Below, piece after piece: positions 51,899 to 60,311 of a stretch of 64,000 nucleotides of DNA. Both the position numbers and the translations under genes were made by a program. Origin of the DNA: Solirubrobacteraceae bacterium (GTDB lineage: Bacteria; Actinomycetota; Thermoleophilia; Solirubrobacterales; Solirubrobacteraceae); contig JAUJOT010000009.1 in the NCBI GenBank assembly GCA_030447505.1, positions 136,659 to 200,658 of the forward strand, written 5' to 3'. How positions within the stretch are numbered: the first letter of the stretch is position 1; each line of letters opens with the position of its first letter. The notes below the pieces were generated by a model, which was given only the letters and a program-made list of their open reading frames with translations, was not told the DNA's origin and made no database searches.

Positions 51899-52158
51899 GC
51901 CCCCCCGACTCCTGCCTTGAGACTGAGAAAGAGCCGCACGCCGGCTGCGAAGCCGAAAGTTTCGATCTTCTGCGAGGTGTCGAGGAGCGTCCCGCCGGCG
52001 TCACGGAGATCCCAGTTCTCGACAGGCTGGCCGACGTCGTTGCCGGTCTCCTCTAGGGCCTTCGGGATGACGGTGCGAAGCGGCGAGTGCGGATTCGCGG
52101 ACACCAGTGCTGGGTGGCCGTTGACGATGATCGCGATGTCGATGTGGGGCGAAGCCAT
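51895..52158 (-). CDS. Ubiquitin-like protein with Gly-Gly-Ala C-terminus
   Basis: 87 aa. Beta-grasp pattern: IDIAIIVNGHPALVSANPHS, a helix TVIPKALEETG, WDLRDAGGTLLDTSQKI and VRLFLSL, ending KAGVGGA. Removal of Ala87 by the neighbouring JAMM peptidase would expose Gly85-Gly86 for E1 activation. Strong ribosome site (AAGGAGAGG). First gene of the operon; divergent from the winged-helix gene. Confidence 0.85.
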   Translation of the reverse strand: MASPHIDIAIIVNGHPALVSANPHSPLRTVIPKALEETGNDVGQPVENWDLRDAGGTLLDTSQKIETFGFAAGVRLFLSLKAGVGGA

Positions 52159-52174
52159 TGCCTTACCTCTCCTT

Positions 52175-52223
52175 GTCCATCCGAATGGACTACACGAAGT
52201 TCACGGGACTCCGTGAATATACT
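52175..52223. promoter_or_regulatory. Divergent control region of the ubiquitin-like operon
   Basis: GTCCAT-CCGA-ATGGAC (52175-52190) and TTCACGG-GACT-CCGTGAA (52200-52217) are two inverted repeats. TATATT (minus strand) or TATACT (plus strand, 52218-52223) could serve as -10 elements next to the second dyad. Likely operators for the adjacent winged-helix protein. Confidence 0.45.
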
Positions 52224-52289
52224 CGACGAATCGGCAGAACACGACCACGAGGGTTGCGTTTCGCGCTCGTTGGGCCGATAGTTGCCGCC

Positions 52290-53162
52290 GTGACCTCTGT
52301 TCTCGACTCGCATCGCATGCCTCACCTCGAGGTACGCGCGCCGCGCACGCCGGGCGGAACGGCCGCGCCGCTGATCGATCGTGCGCTCATGACGCAATTT
52401 CGGTCCTCCTGGGTCTTGCCCAGCGGCGTCAACGAGCCGACCGTGCTCGCGATCAATCTTGAAGGCCGCTTCCCGTCTGCGGGGGTGCTCATGGAACTCG
52501 TTGTGCCGTTAGGGCGGGCCGCCAGCGGGGGCACGCTCGGGCCGCTGGCGGTGGTCCTATGCACGAGTGACGAGGGCACACGGGACGTCCTACGCGCGCT
52601 CGCGCAGACCCACGACCTGGCGCTCTACGTCGCCCCGTCTACGGAGCGTCTGTCGGAAGCGGAGCCGCTGGGCCCGCTGACCGTCACCGAGCACGAGACG
52701 CTGAACGTAGTGCGACATCTAGGCGGTCGCGTGACGGTGGCGAACTACGCGCAGGCGACAAACCTTGAGGCGAGCGCGGCCACCAACCGGCTCGTCAACG
52801 TCTTCAAGAAAGGTTTCGTGCATCGGGTCGAGCGATCGCGCCGCGACGGGGCGCTGTTCGTCGACCCGCGCGCTGCAACGCTGGCCGAGGAGCCCGCAGA
52901 TCCCACCAGCGGCGACTTCTCGCTGCCCGAGCCCCTGCGCCACGACGTCAAAGCCCTCGTAGATATCCAGAACCGGGAGTCCGGCGCAGCGATCGCGACA
53001 GCGTGGCAGGAGTTGCTGGGGGCTCACAAGGAGCAACTCGCCGCCGACCACCGTGAGCTGCAGGACGCGATGAGGCGCGGCGACAAGGAGGAGTTGGCGC
53101 GACTGTCCAAACACTACGCCAAGAAGCAGGCGCAGGCCCGCGCGGAGCGACACAGGGGGTAG
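52290..53162 (+). CDS. Winged-helix protein next to the ubiquitin-like operon
   Basis: 290 aa from GTG 52290 (VTSVLDSHRMPHLEVRAP). The N-terminal alpha/beta part (to about residue 130) is unrecognised. A MarR/ArsR-like winged helix follows (HETLNVVRHLGG, VTVANYAQATNLEASAATNR, LVNVFKKGFVHRV). The C-terminal helix is charged (AHKEQLAADHRELQDAMRRG). Probably the regulator of the divergent operon. The start could lie further upstream. Confidence 0.6.
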   Translation: MTSVLDSHRMPHLEVRAPRTPGGTAAPLIDRALMTQFRSSWVLPSGVNEPTVLAINLEGRFPSAGVLMELVVPLGRAASGGTLGPLAVVLCTSDEGTRDVLRALAQTHDLALYVAPSTERLSEAEPLGPLTVTEHETLNVVRHLGGRVTVANYAQATNLEASAATNRLVNVFKKGFVHRVERSRRDGALFVDPRAATLAEEPADPTSGDFSLPEPLRHDVKALVDIQNRESGAAIATAWQELLGAHKEQLAADHRELQDAMRRGDKEELARLSKHYAKKQAQARAERHRG

Positions 53163-53188
53163 GCGTCAGTCGTAGAGTCGCTTGTCGG

Positions 53189-53929
53189 ATGAGCTCGAGC
53201 GAGACAGGTCGGTGCCTCGGGCGCTCCTATATTTGCGACGCTGGGCACGAACTGCGTGTGACGGCCCGCTGTGTGGTCGCGGACCTCGGAGCGACATCAG
53301 GGGCCACGTTTGAGCAGCTGCTGCGCTACCCCATCGTGCGTGCGCTGCGCAACGAGCGCCACACGACAATCCGTGGCACCACGACCGTTGGCCCAGCGGC
53401 CGGGGACGACAGCGTTTGGGTCCTGCGACAAGGCAACGACCACCGCGGCGCCACCTGGTTCGATCACGCGGACAAGGTGGTATGGCTTTGCGCCTACGGC
53501 CGCCACAGGTCGGGCGAGCCCGATGACGCTTTTCAACACTTCGCGGCGCTCCGGGGCTGCGGTGCAATGCTTCCGACCGAAGCCGACTGCCAGGCGCTGG
53601 TGGAGGATCGTGCGGAACGGTTCGCGTACGTAGTTGCGGACGAGGCATCGGAGCTCCTGGCCGCTGCCAGGGCCCGACCGGGCGTGGAACAACGGCGGGT
53701 GATCGGGACGACACAGCCGGTCGGTCTGATCGTCCACGTGGTGGAGACTCTCGATGAGACCTTCGTTGCTGTCTACGGCGACGTGACGATGCCCGATCAG
53801 CTCCTTGTGCTGCTCGTGGCTCTCTGTCCAGAGCGCGCGTTCGAAGACTGGCGATGGGAGCGGCGTATGCCGACCCGAGAGCTCGACGTGACGCGAGGCG
53901 AGATCTGCTTTTCGATCATGGGCGGTTGA
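53189..53929 (+). CDS. Unknown protein of the island
   Basis: 246 aa, no domain recognised. Opens SSETGRCLGRSYICDAGHEL; mixed alpha/beta, no signal peptide or membrane segment. 26 nt after the winged-helix gene on the same strand, so probably co-transcribed. It may be an accessory or toxic component of the neighbouring systems. Confidence 0.6.
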   Translation: MSSSETGRCLGRSYICDAGHELRVTARCVVADLGATSGATFEQLLRYPIVRALRNERHTTIRGTTTVGPAAGDDSVWVLRQGNDHRGATWFDHADKVVWLCAYGRHRSGEPDDAFQHFAALRGCGAMLPTEADCQALVEDRAERFAYVVADEASELLAAARARPGVEQRRVIGTTQPVGLIVHVVETLDETFVAVYGDVTMPDQLLVLLVALCPERAFEDWRWERRMPTRELDVTRGEICFSIMGG

Positions 53930-54097
53930 TCGCCCGCGCGGCTGCCACGGCTTCCCCCGTCCCCTGCGCGCTGGTGTACGAGGCTGGAAGAGGAGCATCG
54001 TGGCGGGCTACAGCTTGTCGATAAACGACCATTTGCCGTCGGCCGGACGCCGGCGACTCAAGCCCGCATTTCCGGTCCGAAAGCCGCGTCGGAAACC

Positions 54098-57000
54098 TCA
54101 GCCGTTGAGCTCGGGACACCACCGCTCGATGAGCAGCCGGGTGAGCTGCTCGCCTCGCTTGGACAACGCGGTGAGATCGTTGTCGTTCATGGCACCGAAG
54201 TTCGTGGGGTAGTCGGCGACGGCGCTGCGTGGAACGAGGTCGGTCGGCGCCCAGGGCAGACGGTGGTCTTGTTGGCCGAGGTAGGGCATGACGAACCCCT
54301 TGATTTCGGCGTGTCGGTCGTGGTCGTGCAGGGCGCTGCGGCTGGCGTTCTGCAGCTTGCGAAAGCTCGCCTCGAACGCGCGGTTGAGGCGCGGAACCAT
54401 GTGGAAGGGGTGCTTCTGGCCGAGTTGGCCGCGGCCGGCATCGCAGGCGATGACGTAGTCGACGTCGTAGACGACGTCGGTGTGCTTCGGAGAGCGGCCG
54501 GGCAGCAGGCAGCTGGTGCCCGAGTTGTCGTACACGCCACCGTCGGTGAGCAGGACGCGGTGCTTCGCCCGGTGGCCGTCTGTGTCCTCGAAGATCCAGG
54601 AGCGATCGAGCGTGGGGAGCAGCAAGGGGTAGGCCGCGGAGGCGGCGATCGCGGTGGCGAGGTCTGGCGTATCGACCAGGCGGCCCCATCGCGAGCTGCT
54701 GGTCAGTTGTGATCCGAATCTGAACGCGGTTCCGCTGCGTAGGTCGCAGGCGCTGATCACGATGTCGAGTCCGTCGTCGCGCCGGGGGCTGTCAAGCGTG
54801 ACTTCTCCTAGAAGGCTGCGAAGGACGTCGACAAAGGCGTCGGTGCGGCTAATCCAGCGCCGTCCGGGCGCCTCGATGTGGCGGCCCAGAAGCTTCGATG
54901 TGGCGGCTGCCGTCGCTGATGGCACGCCGGCGAGGAGACGGGTGATTAGGTCTTCGGGGAGTCGGCGGCTAAGCAGCGCGCGCTGGGCAATCTGCCGCTG
55001 CAGTCCCTGGCGGAGAATCTCGACGACGCGTCCGTCGAAGTCTTCGAATCGCGCGGGTCCGTAGGCGTACAGCGCGGTCATCAGTGCGCCCCCGGAAACG
55101 CCGGAGACGACGCGGACGCGCTTGAGCAGGTCGCGGTCGTGCAGGGCGCGCAGACAGCCCAGATGAAAGGCCACTGCCCGCGATCCGCCGCCTGACATGG
55201 CTAGCCCGATGTCGCGCGGAACAGTGGCGGCGGCGGGCGGTGCCTGAACAGGCTGCGGCGTGACGTTGAGCAGGACGTTGCCGTTGGGGTCTTGCAGCGC
55301 GTCGGCCTCAAAGACGTAGCCGGCGAGTTCCTCCTCGCCGAGGCGGCCGCCGACGATCAACATCGTTGCTTCGCGCATCGTGTCGTCGTAGAGCAGTCCG
55401 AGCATGCTGCTGAGGTCCTTGAGGCTGGGATGGGCCGTCATCCCGGGATGGGTGTGCCACATTCCGAGGTACGCGAGCTCGCCGCGGCTGCGCTTGGTGC
55501 GCTCGTGGCTAAGCGCATCGACGCCGTCGCGTCCGCAAATGAACGTGTTGGCGCTCAGGATCGAGTCCGGCGGTGGGCCGCAGGCTGTATCGATCCAAAC
55601 GATGCCGGTGGCGTCGTCACGGCGGCCATGAAGGACGCCGCCTGTCTCCCAGTCTCGGTCGCCGCTGCGGTTGTTGTGGGTGATCCAGCCGCGGATCTCG
55701 GTCAGCGCAGCCGCCGACAGACGAATCTCGTAGTCGCCGACGCCATCGGCGAAAACGGTGGCGGCGGGCCACGTGAGGTGAGCGAGGCGCCGCCCGATGT
55801 GCTCTGCTGCGGGCAGCGCGAACAGATGGGCGCTCGCATGCCCGTGGCTGTCGGATGATATGTCGGTGGCGACGCAGTGCAGGAGGGTCGCCGACAGCGC
55901 GGCGACTTCGGCGCCGGCGCCCCGGAACGTCGGATCAGAGCAGCCTGGCTCGGGCTGAAATGGCGGTTTTCGTTCGTGTGGCCAAAACTCGTCGGCGAAC
56001 CCTTGGAGCTCATCGCGCAGCGAACATTCCATGCGGGCTTGACGGAGCACGTCCTCGATGGCGCCCGAGTACCCGGGCGGCGCTGTGACCGCGACGGCGC
56101 GCTGGGCGTCATGGCCGAGCAGTAGCCCGCAGACAGTCGTGTTCGGCGCGGGATGCTGGCGGCGGGCGGCCTCGAGACGCAACCGTACTGCCGACGATGC
56201 TGTTGCGTCGATGACGATGTCGCAGTTGCTGTGCCAGTCTGGCTTGGTGAGCTGGCCGGCGACCAGGTCGCCGTTGAACGCGGCGACGTCGAGGTCCGGT
56301 CGGATCGCGTGGAGACGAGCGCGCAGCACGTCCGCCTTGGATTCGCCGACATCGGCGTCGGTGAACGGCTGGCGGACGAGAACGCCGACGCTGACGGTGT
56401 CCTTGTCGTAGAGCTCTATCCGCTCGGCACCGGCGCGGGCGATCCACTCGGCGACGTGGCCGCCGATCGCGCCGCAGCCGAAGACTGCGACGCGCTTGCC
56501 GCCAAATGCCGCGGGCAGCGGAGATTGGTCGTCACGGCGGATGACGATCTCCGGCCGCTCCTCGGACACGGGGCACCAGCGAAGCGCAGCCTGCTCGACG
56601 TCGGCGAAGGCCTCCTTGCGAATGCGCGCGGCCTCGTCGGTGTTGCCGCCGGCGCCGCTGAGGCGTCGCAACGGGTCGGCGAAGGCCGCCGGGATCTCCC
56701 ACACCGCAAGGTGCTGACGGACGCTGCCGTCGGGGCTGCGACGCATTGGGGTGCCGAGCACGAAATGCAGCGGTTCGCCGATGCTCCGCCCGCCGGCGCC
56801 GAGCCACAGCAAGCGTCTGAGCAGGTCGGGGCCAAGGCCCTGCTTGGCAAGGGCGACGAGCAGCTCGGGGACGTACTGCGGGTACTGCCAGCGAAACGGG
56901 TCGGGTAGGAGCACGACGACCGCCGAAGGGGTGTCCATCCAGTGCGACCACTCGAGATCGTGCCACGCAACGAGGTCGATGCGGTTGGTTGATCGGACGC

Positions 57001-57520
57001 CAAGCTCGGCGAATCCGACCCACGCCTGATCGGTCACGACGGGGGTGTCGCCTCGCACGATGATCGGCGTTCCGAAGATCGCCAGCACGAACGGCGGGTG
57101 CAGTGGTGCGTCGGCGGGGTCAAGCTCACCGGCGGCGGCGCGCCGAAGCCACAGCCACAGCCGGTCCATGAAGCCGTACATGCCGGCCTGCACATCCCAA
57201 TCGCTCCTCGCCTGGTATAGGCACATGGAACGACCCCACTGCACGTGCGGCGCGCCCGCCCACCGGTCGTGAGACGCCGTCCCCGACGGCATGTCATACG
57301 GAAAGCCATCACCCACGGAGATCACGATGCGTTCGCGGCCGCGCAACTCGATCCCGACGTCCGCGCGTTCGATCGTCGAGCAATCGACAGACACCTCGGC
57401 TTGCATCGTCGTGGAGCCGGGGTCCTGCCAGCAGTTGCCAAGACGCACGCCACCGCGCGACCGCTCGGCGATCGCTCGCAGCTGATCGAGTGCCCGACGC
57501 TGTCCAGGCTGCAGGTTCAC
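54098..57520 (-). CDS. Fusion protein: E2-like + E1 (ThiF) + JAMM peptidase + patatin-like phospholipase
   Basis: 1140 aa. (1) E2-like domain, about 1-145: FPYDMPSG, HVQWGRSMCLY with Cys100, GMYGFMDRLWLWL. (2) Linker 145-335. (3) E1 domain, about 340-560: VAVFGCGAIGGHVAEWIARA, IELYDKDTVSVG, IVIDATAS, candidate Cys527 in EPGCSDPTFRG. (4) JAMM domain, about 600-745: Glu625 in WETGGVL, then HTHPGMTAHPSLKD with the canonical HxHx7SxxD (His689, His691, Ser699, Asp702). (5) Patatin domain, about 768-1140: GGGSRA, GVSGG (Ser809), DGG (Asp993). The first three parts resemble Cap2 plus Cap3 of CBASS, but no CD-NTase is nearby. The fused lipase may be a membrane-damaging effector. Overlaps the MBL gene by 4 nt. 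Confidence 0.9.
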   Translation of the reverse strand: MNLQPGQRRALDQLRAIAERSRGGVRLGNCWQDPGSTTMQAEVSVDCSTIERADVGIELRGRERIVISVGDGFPYDMPSGTASHDRWAGAPHVQWGRSMCLYQARSDWDVQAGMYGFMDRLWLWLRRAAAGELDPADAPLHPPFVLAIFGTPIIVRGDTPVVTDQAWVGFAELGVRSTNRIDLVAWHDLEWSHWMDTPSAVVVLLPDPFRWQYPQYVPELLVALAKQGLGPDLLRRLLWLGAGGRSIGEPLHFVLGTPMRRSPDGSVRQHLAVWEIPAAFADPLRRLSGAGGNTDEAARIRKEAFADVEQAALRWCPVSEERPEIVIRRDDQSPLPAAFGGKRVAVFGCGAIGGHVAEWIARAGAERIELYDKDTVSVGVLVRQPFTDADVGESKADVLRARLHAIRPDLDVAAFNGDLVAGQLTKPDWHSNCDIVIDATASSAVRLRLEAARRQHPAPNTTVCGLLLGHDAQRAVAVTAPPGYSGAIEDVLRQARMECSLRDELQGFADEFWPHERKPPFQPEPGCSDPTFRGAGAEVAALSATLLHCVATDISSDSHGHASAHLFALPAAEHIGRRLAHLTWPAATVFADGVGDYEIRLSAAALTEIRGWITHNNRSGDRDWETGGVLHGRRDDATGIVWIDTACGPPPDSILSANTFICGRDGVDALSHERTKRSRGELAYLGMWHTHPGMTAHPSLKDLSSMLGLLYDDTMREATMLIVGGRLGEEELAGYVFEADALQDPNGNVLLNVTPQPVQAPPAAATVPRDIGLAMSGGGSRAVAFHLGCLRALHDRDLLKRVRVVSGVSGGALMTALYAYGPARFEDFDGRVVEILRQGLQRQIAQRALLSRRLPEDLITRLLAGVPSATAAATSKLLGRHIEAPGRRWISRTDAFVDVLRSLLGEVTLDSPRRDDGLDIVISACDLRSGTAFRFGSQLTSSSRWGRLVDTPDLATAIAASAAYPLLLPTLDRSWIFEDTDGHRAKHRVLLTDGGVYDNSGTSCLLPGRSPKHTDVVYDVDYVIACDAGRGQLGQKHPFHMVPRLNRAFEASFRKLQNASRSALHDHDRHAEIKGFVMPYLGQQDHRLPWAPTDLVPRSAVADYPTNFGAMNDNDLTALSKRGEQLTRLLIERWCPELNG

Positions 57521-58677
57521 CCCCGGATCGCGGGTCCGCCGAACCCGGTCGCGCTGCTGTGCGACGTCGCCCTGCGGCCACTGGCTGCGGCAGTTGCCTC
57601 CGGGACCGTCAGCGAGCTCGACGCATCCGGTCCATCGCCGGAACGCAGCGCCAGACCGTTGGCGGTGAGCTCAAAGACCAACGGCTCGGGCGCGCTGTCG
57701 CCCGTGACGACGAATCGCCCGCTGTCGACCCGCTCCTCATAGGCCGTCGCGGCCGCGCGATGCGGTGGATTGGCGGCGGGCTTATCGGTTTCGGGGATGC
57801 ACTCGCAGGAGGCGACGATCCAAGCGCCACGGTCATCGGCGGTCTCCTCGATGCGGTCCATCAGCTCCGTCTTGAGGACTTCCGTGCCGTCCTCCTCGAC
57901 GTACATGACCTTCTTGCTGCAGTGATGCGGAGCTTGAAAGACGCTCCACAGCAGATCGTCGTCATCAGCTCGCTCAAACACGGCGCTGACGTCGTCGTAG
58001 CGCAGGTCACCGAGGGTTAGGAACGTGCCGCGGTGCTCGCCGTCGGACACCATGATCTGCATGCCAAGGCTGAGGTCGTTGGGGTCCTCGCTGCCGTCTC
58101 CCTTCTGCGGGGAGTGCACGAAGACGCGGAAGGTGTCCTCGAGCTGCTCGCCGTCGAGGCTGCTGAAGAACTCGCCGGGCTTGCTGAAGCACTCCACGGG
58201 CAGCTTGGAGTACGGGTCCTCGCCGAGCAGGTCGTCGTCGCCGATGATGAGGATCCGCTCCCCCGAGTCGGCGCCGTTCCCGTCGGCGATGTGCTTGATT
58301 CGGTCGTTGGCCTCCTTCACGAAGACCAAGGCGTCATCGCACAGCTCGTCGTCGGCGGCGCGTAGCACTCGCGGTGAGAACCACAGCTCGCCGATGATCG
58401 CCTCGTCGAGCAGCTTGGCGAACCCGCGGATGTGATCGGTGTCGAGGTGAGTAGCCGCAAACGCAGCGATGTACGGCTTGCCCTCCTTCCTGGGGGCGAG
58501 CTCCAGAAGCCGGTCGACGACGGGGACGCGGTCGTCCTGGTCGTCCTCGGCGGCGGCGAGGTGGTGCAAATCGATCTGCACCCACCGGTCGCTGTCGACG
58601 ATGATGGTGGTGCTGTCGCCGGTGCCGACGGGCCAGAGGATCAGGCCGATGTCGGGAGGCATGAAGTCTTCAGACAC
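57517..58677 (-). CDS. Metallo-beta-lactamase-fold protein with a Gly-Gly tail
   Basis: 386 aa. ComEC-like MBL fold: VGTGDSTTIIVDSDRW near the start, metal motif ATHLDTDHIRG (His77, Asp79, Asp81, His82), TLGDLRYDD and APHHCSKK. A long Ser/Ala/Thr-rich tail ends in GFGGPAIRG. GTG start with GGAG 6 nt upstream. It immediately precedes and overlaps the E2-E1-JAMM-patatin gene, so they act together. It may be a nuclease or phosphodiesterase, and the tail could be a conjugation or cleavage site (inference). Confidence 0.8.
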   Translation of the reverse strand: MSEDFMPPDIGLILWPVGTGDSTTIIVDSDRWVQIDLHHLAAAEDDQDDRVPVVDRLLELAPRKEGKPYIAAFAATHLDTDHIRGFAKLLDEAIIGELWFSPRVLRAADDELCDDALVFVKEANDRIKHIADGNGADSGERILIIGDDDLLGEDPYSKLPVECFSKPGEFFSSLDGEQLEDTFRVFVHSPQKGDGSEDPNDLSLGMQIMVSDGEHRGTFLTLGDLRYDDVSAVFERADDDDLLWSVFQAPHHCSKKVMYVEEDGTEVLKTELMDRIEETADDRGAWIVASCECIPETDKPAANPPHRAAATAYEERVDSGRFVVTGDSAPEPLVFELTANGLALRSGDGPDASSSLTVPEATAAASGRRATSHSSATGFGGPAIRG

Positions 58678-58855
58678 GAGGCGCTCCAGAAGTAGATGGA
58701 CCGATACGTGCCGCGACGCCTGCGCTTCCCGAGGTCAAGGTGTAGAAGGCATAGCTACGAAGCACACCCTGGTAGGTACACCACGGGTCGGACGGACTTG
58801 ATGCGCGCTGAAGCGCCCGGCAGCGTTCGGCCGGCCGCACAAGGGCGTGCGCGGT

Positions 58856-59302
58856 TTAGGCGGCAGCGAGCAGGCGATAGCGGCCGCTACGACCACCGAC
58901 CGCTTCGACTTGGTCGGCCCGGCTGATCTGCGACAAGAACGTAGCGACCGGATCTCTTCCGGCAACGGCGATACCCTCGGCGGCCAAGAGGTCATACCAC
59001 TCGCGGTAGTGCACCTCAGCCCCTGGGGCGTGGTGGCGCAGAAGGATCTCTACCGCGACCTCGCGCAGCCGCTGTCCGCGCAGCGCGCCACCGAGCTCGT
59101 CGATCGTTGACTGACGCGAGATCCCAAGGACCTCGGCCAGTGAGCGCAGCATGCGCTCGTCCGCCGCCACTTGGTCCGCGGCCTGCTCTGCGAGCTCGCG
59201 AAGCCGGCTCGCTCGTTGACGACCACCTTCGAGTCGAACGTGCATCTGCCGATACTCGGCCTGGAGGGCTTCGGTCAACGGAAGCTCCTCTGCGCCTGAC
59301 AT
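58856..59302 (-). CDS. Winged-helix (HARE-HTH-like) small protein
   Basis: 148 aa from ATG 59302 (MSGAEELPLTEAL). An N-terminal coiled coil (EYRQMHVRLEGGRQRASRLRELAEQ) is followed by a C-terminal winged helix (REVAVEILLRHHAPGAEVHYREWYDLLAAEG, then VATFLSQISRAD). Lies 100 nt after the recombinase on the same strand. DNA binding inferred; such domains occur in restriction and repair proteins. Confidence 0.6.
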   Translation of the reverse strand: MSGAEELPLTEALQAEYRQMHVRLEGGRQRASRLRELAEQAADQVAADERMLRSLAEVLGISRQSTIDELGGALRGQRLREVAVEILLRHHAPGAEVHYREWYDLLAAEGIAVAGRDPVATFLSQISRADQVEAVGGRSGRYRLLAAA

Positions 59303-59402
59303 GCGCCGCATCATGGACTGACCCACGGACAGATCAGGCACCGCGCATGGCGAGGACGGAGTGCCGACGCGGCGCCATGCGGCAAGCGCTGCGCGATCCC
59401 GG

Positions 59403-59981
59403 TCAGCGAACACGTGGCTGCAGGTGGCGGTAGATCGTTGGGCGAGTGACGCCGAACTCGTTGGCGATCTGCTGCACGGTATGCGCACGTCGCCCATCGG
59501 ATCCGAGCTCGTCGTACATCTCCTGGGCGATCCTCGCTTGGCGCGCGGTGAGCTTGGGCTTCTGGCCCCCGGTGCGCCCCCGCGCGCGGGCGGCGTCGAG
59601 GCCGTCGCGGGTGCGTTCGGACATCAGCGCGTGCTCGAACTCGGCGATCGCGCCGAGGATCTGAAAGAACATCCGGCCGACAGCGGTCGACGTGTCGATG
59701 CCCTGATCGAGTACGACGAGGTCCACGCCACGTGTCTGCAGCTGGGTGGACAGCGCGATCAGGTGCTCGAGCGAGCGCCCGAGCCGGTCGAGCTTGGTGA
59801 TGACGAGCTGGTCGCCGGGACGCGCGGCGATCAGGAGCGCTTTGTCGAGCTCGGGGCGGGAGGCGAGCTTGCCGCTGGCGTTGTCGACGAACACCTCGTC
59901 GCAGCCGGCGGCGGCCAACGCATCACGCTGGCCGTCAGGGTTCTGATCGCGGGTCGACACCCGCCCGTAGCCGACACGCAT
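59403..59981 (-). CDS. Resolvase/invertase-type serine recombinase
   Basis: 192 aa. Catalytic Ser in RVGYGRVSTRDQN, ITKLDRLGRSLEHLI, GRMFFQILGAIAEFEHALMSERT, and a C-terminal HTH (TVQQIANEFGVTRPTIYRHL). It performs site-specific recombination at nearby sites; palindromic candidates lie upstream at 60004-60115. Suggests that the surrounding island is, or was, mobile. Confidence 0.93.
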   Translation of the reverse strand: MRVGYGRVSTRDQNPDGQRDALAAAGCDEVFVDNASGKLASRPELDKALLIAARPGDQLVITKLDRLGRSLEHLIALSTQLQTRGVDLVVLDQGIDTSTAVGRMFFQILGAIAEFEHALMSERTRDGLDAARARGRTGGQKPKLTARQARIAQEMYDELGSDGRRAHTVQQIANEFGVTRPTIYRHLQPRVR

Positions 59982-60003
59982 CAGATGAGTGTACGCGAAC
60001 CAG

Positions 60004-60115
60004 GGTGTCCGTTACGTTGGCGAGTACACGAGTTGCGTTACATCCCGAGGCCGGGAAGCAGGGGCTTCTCAAACAAGACCCAGCAGGTGTCCGTGAACGA
60101 ATGTTCACGGACACC
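60004..60115. repeat. Candidate recombinase site: 30-bp palindrome plus related half-site
   Basis: GGTGTCCGTGAAC (60086-60098) and GTTCACGGACACC (60103-60115) are perfect inverted repeats around GAAT. A related half-site GGTGTCCGTTAC lies at 60004-60015. Both are just upstream of the recombinase gene, as res/crossover subsites usually are. Confidence 0.65.
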
Positions 60116-60299
60116 CACTGCCCGATCTGGCGACATCGGCCGTGCGCCGGCACGCGAGCGTCAATCCCGTAGCGACCGACCTTCAGCCTGCTGCCGAGAT
60201 CGGCGTCTCGTGGCCCGCCTCGCGGTGCCGATTTCGGGGGGCGGGCCTCGTCGGGCTCAGTCAAGGGCGCCACGATGCCCTGGACGCCGTCGCTCAACA

Positions 60300-60305
60300 T
60301 AGGAT
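60300..60305 (+). promoter_or_regulatory. -10 box for a leaderless three-gene operon
   Basis: TAGGAT ends 6 nt before the ATG at 60312. The rest of 59982-60299 holds the palindromic sites but no gene. Confidence 0.55.
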
Positions 60306-60311
60306 CCACGT

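Noticed and set aside
54098..58677. CBASS operon
   Set aside because: Cap2/Cap3-like and patatin domains are present, but no CD-NTase (GS...DxD nucleotidyltransferase) was found in the window, so I describe it as a separate system.
48515..60110. GTTCACGG repeated upstream of the sigma remnant, in the UBL control region and in the recombinase palindrome
   Set aside because: An 8-mer is expected about twice by chance in a sequence of this length on both strands; not enough for a shared regulator.
48961..60116. Composite transposon defined by 9-bp GGGTGTCCG inverted repeats
   Set aside because: The repeats do not extend beyond 9 bp, no target duplication is seen and the sigma gene does not resume after 60116; kept only as a lead.
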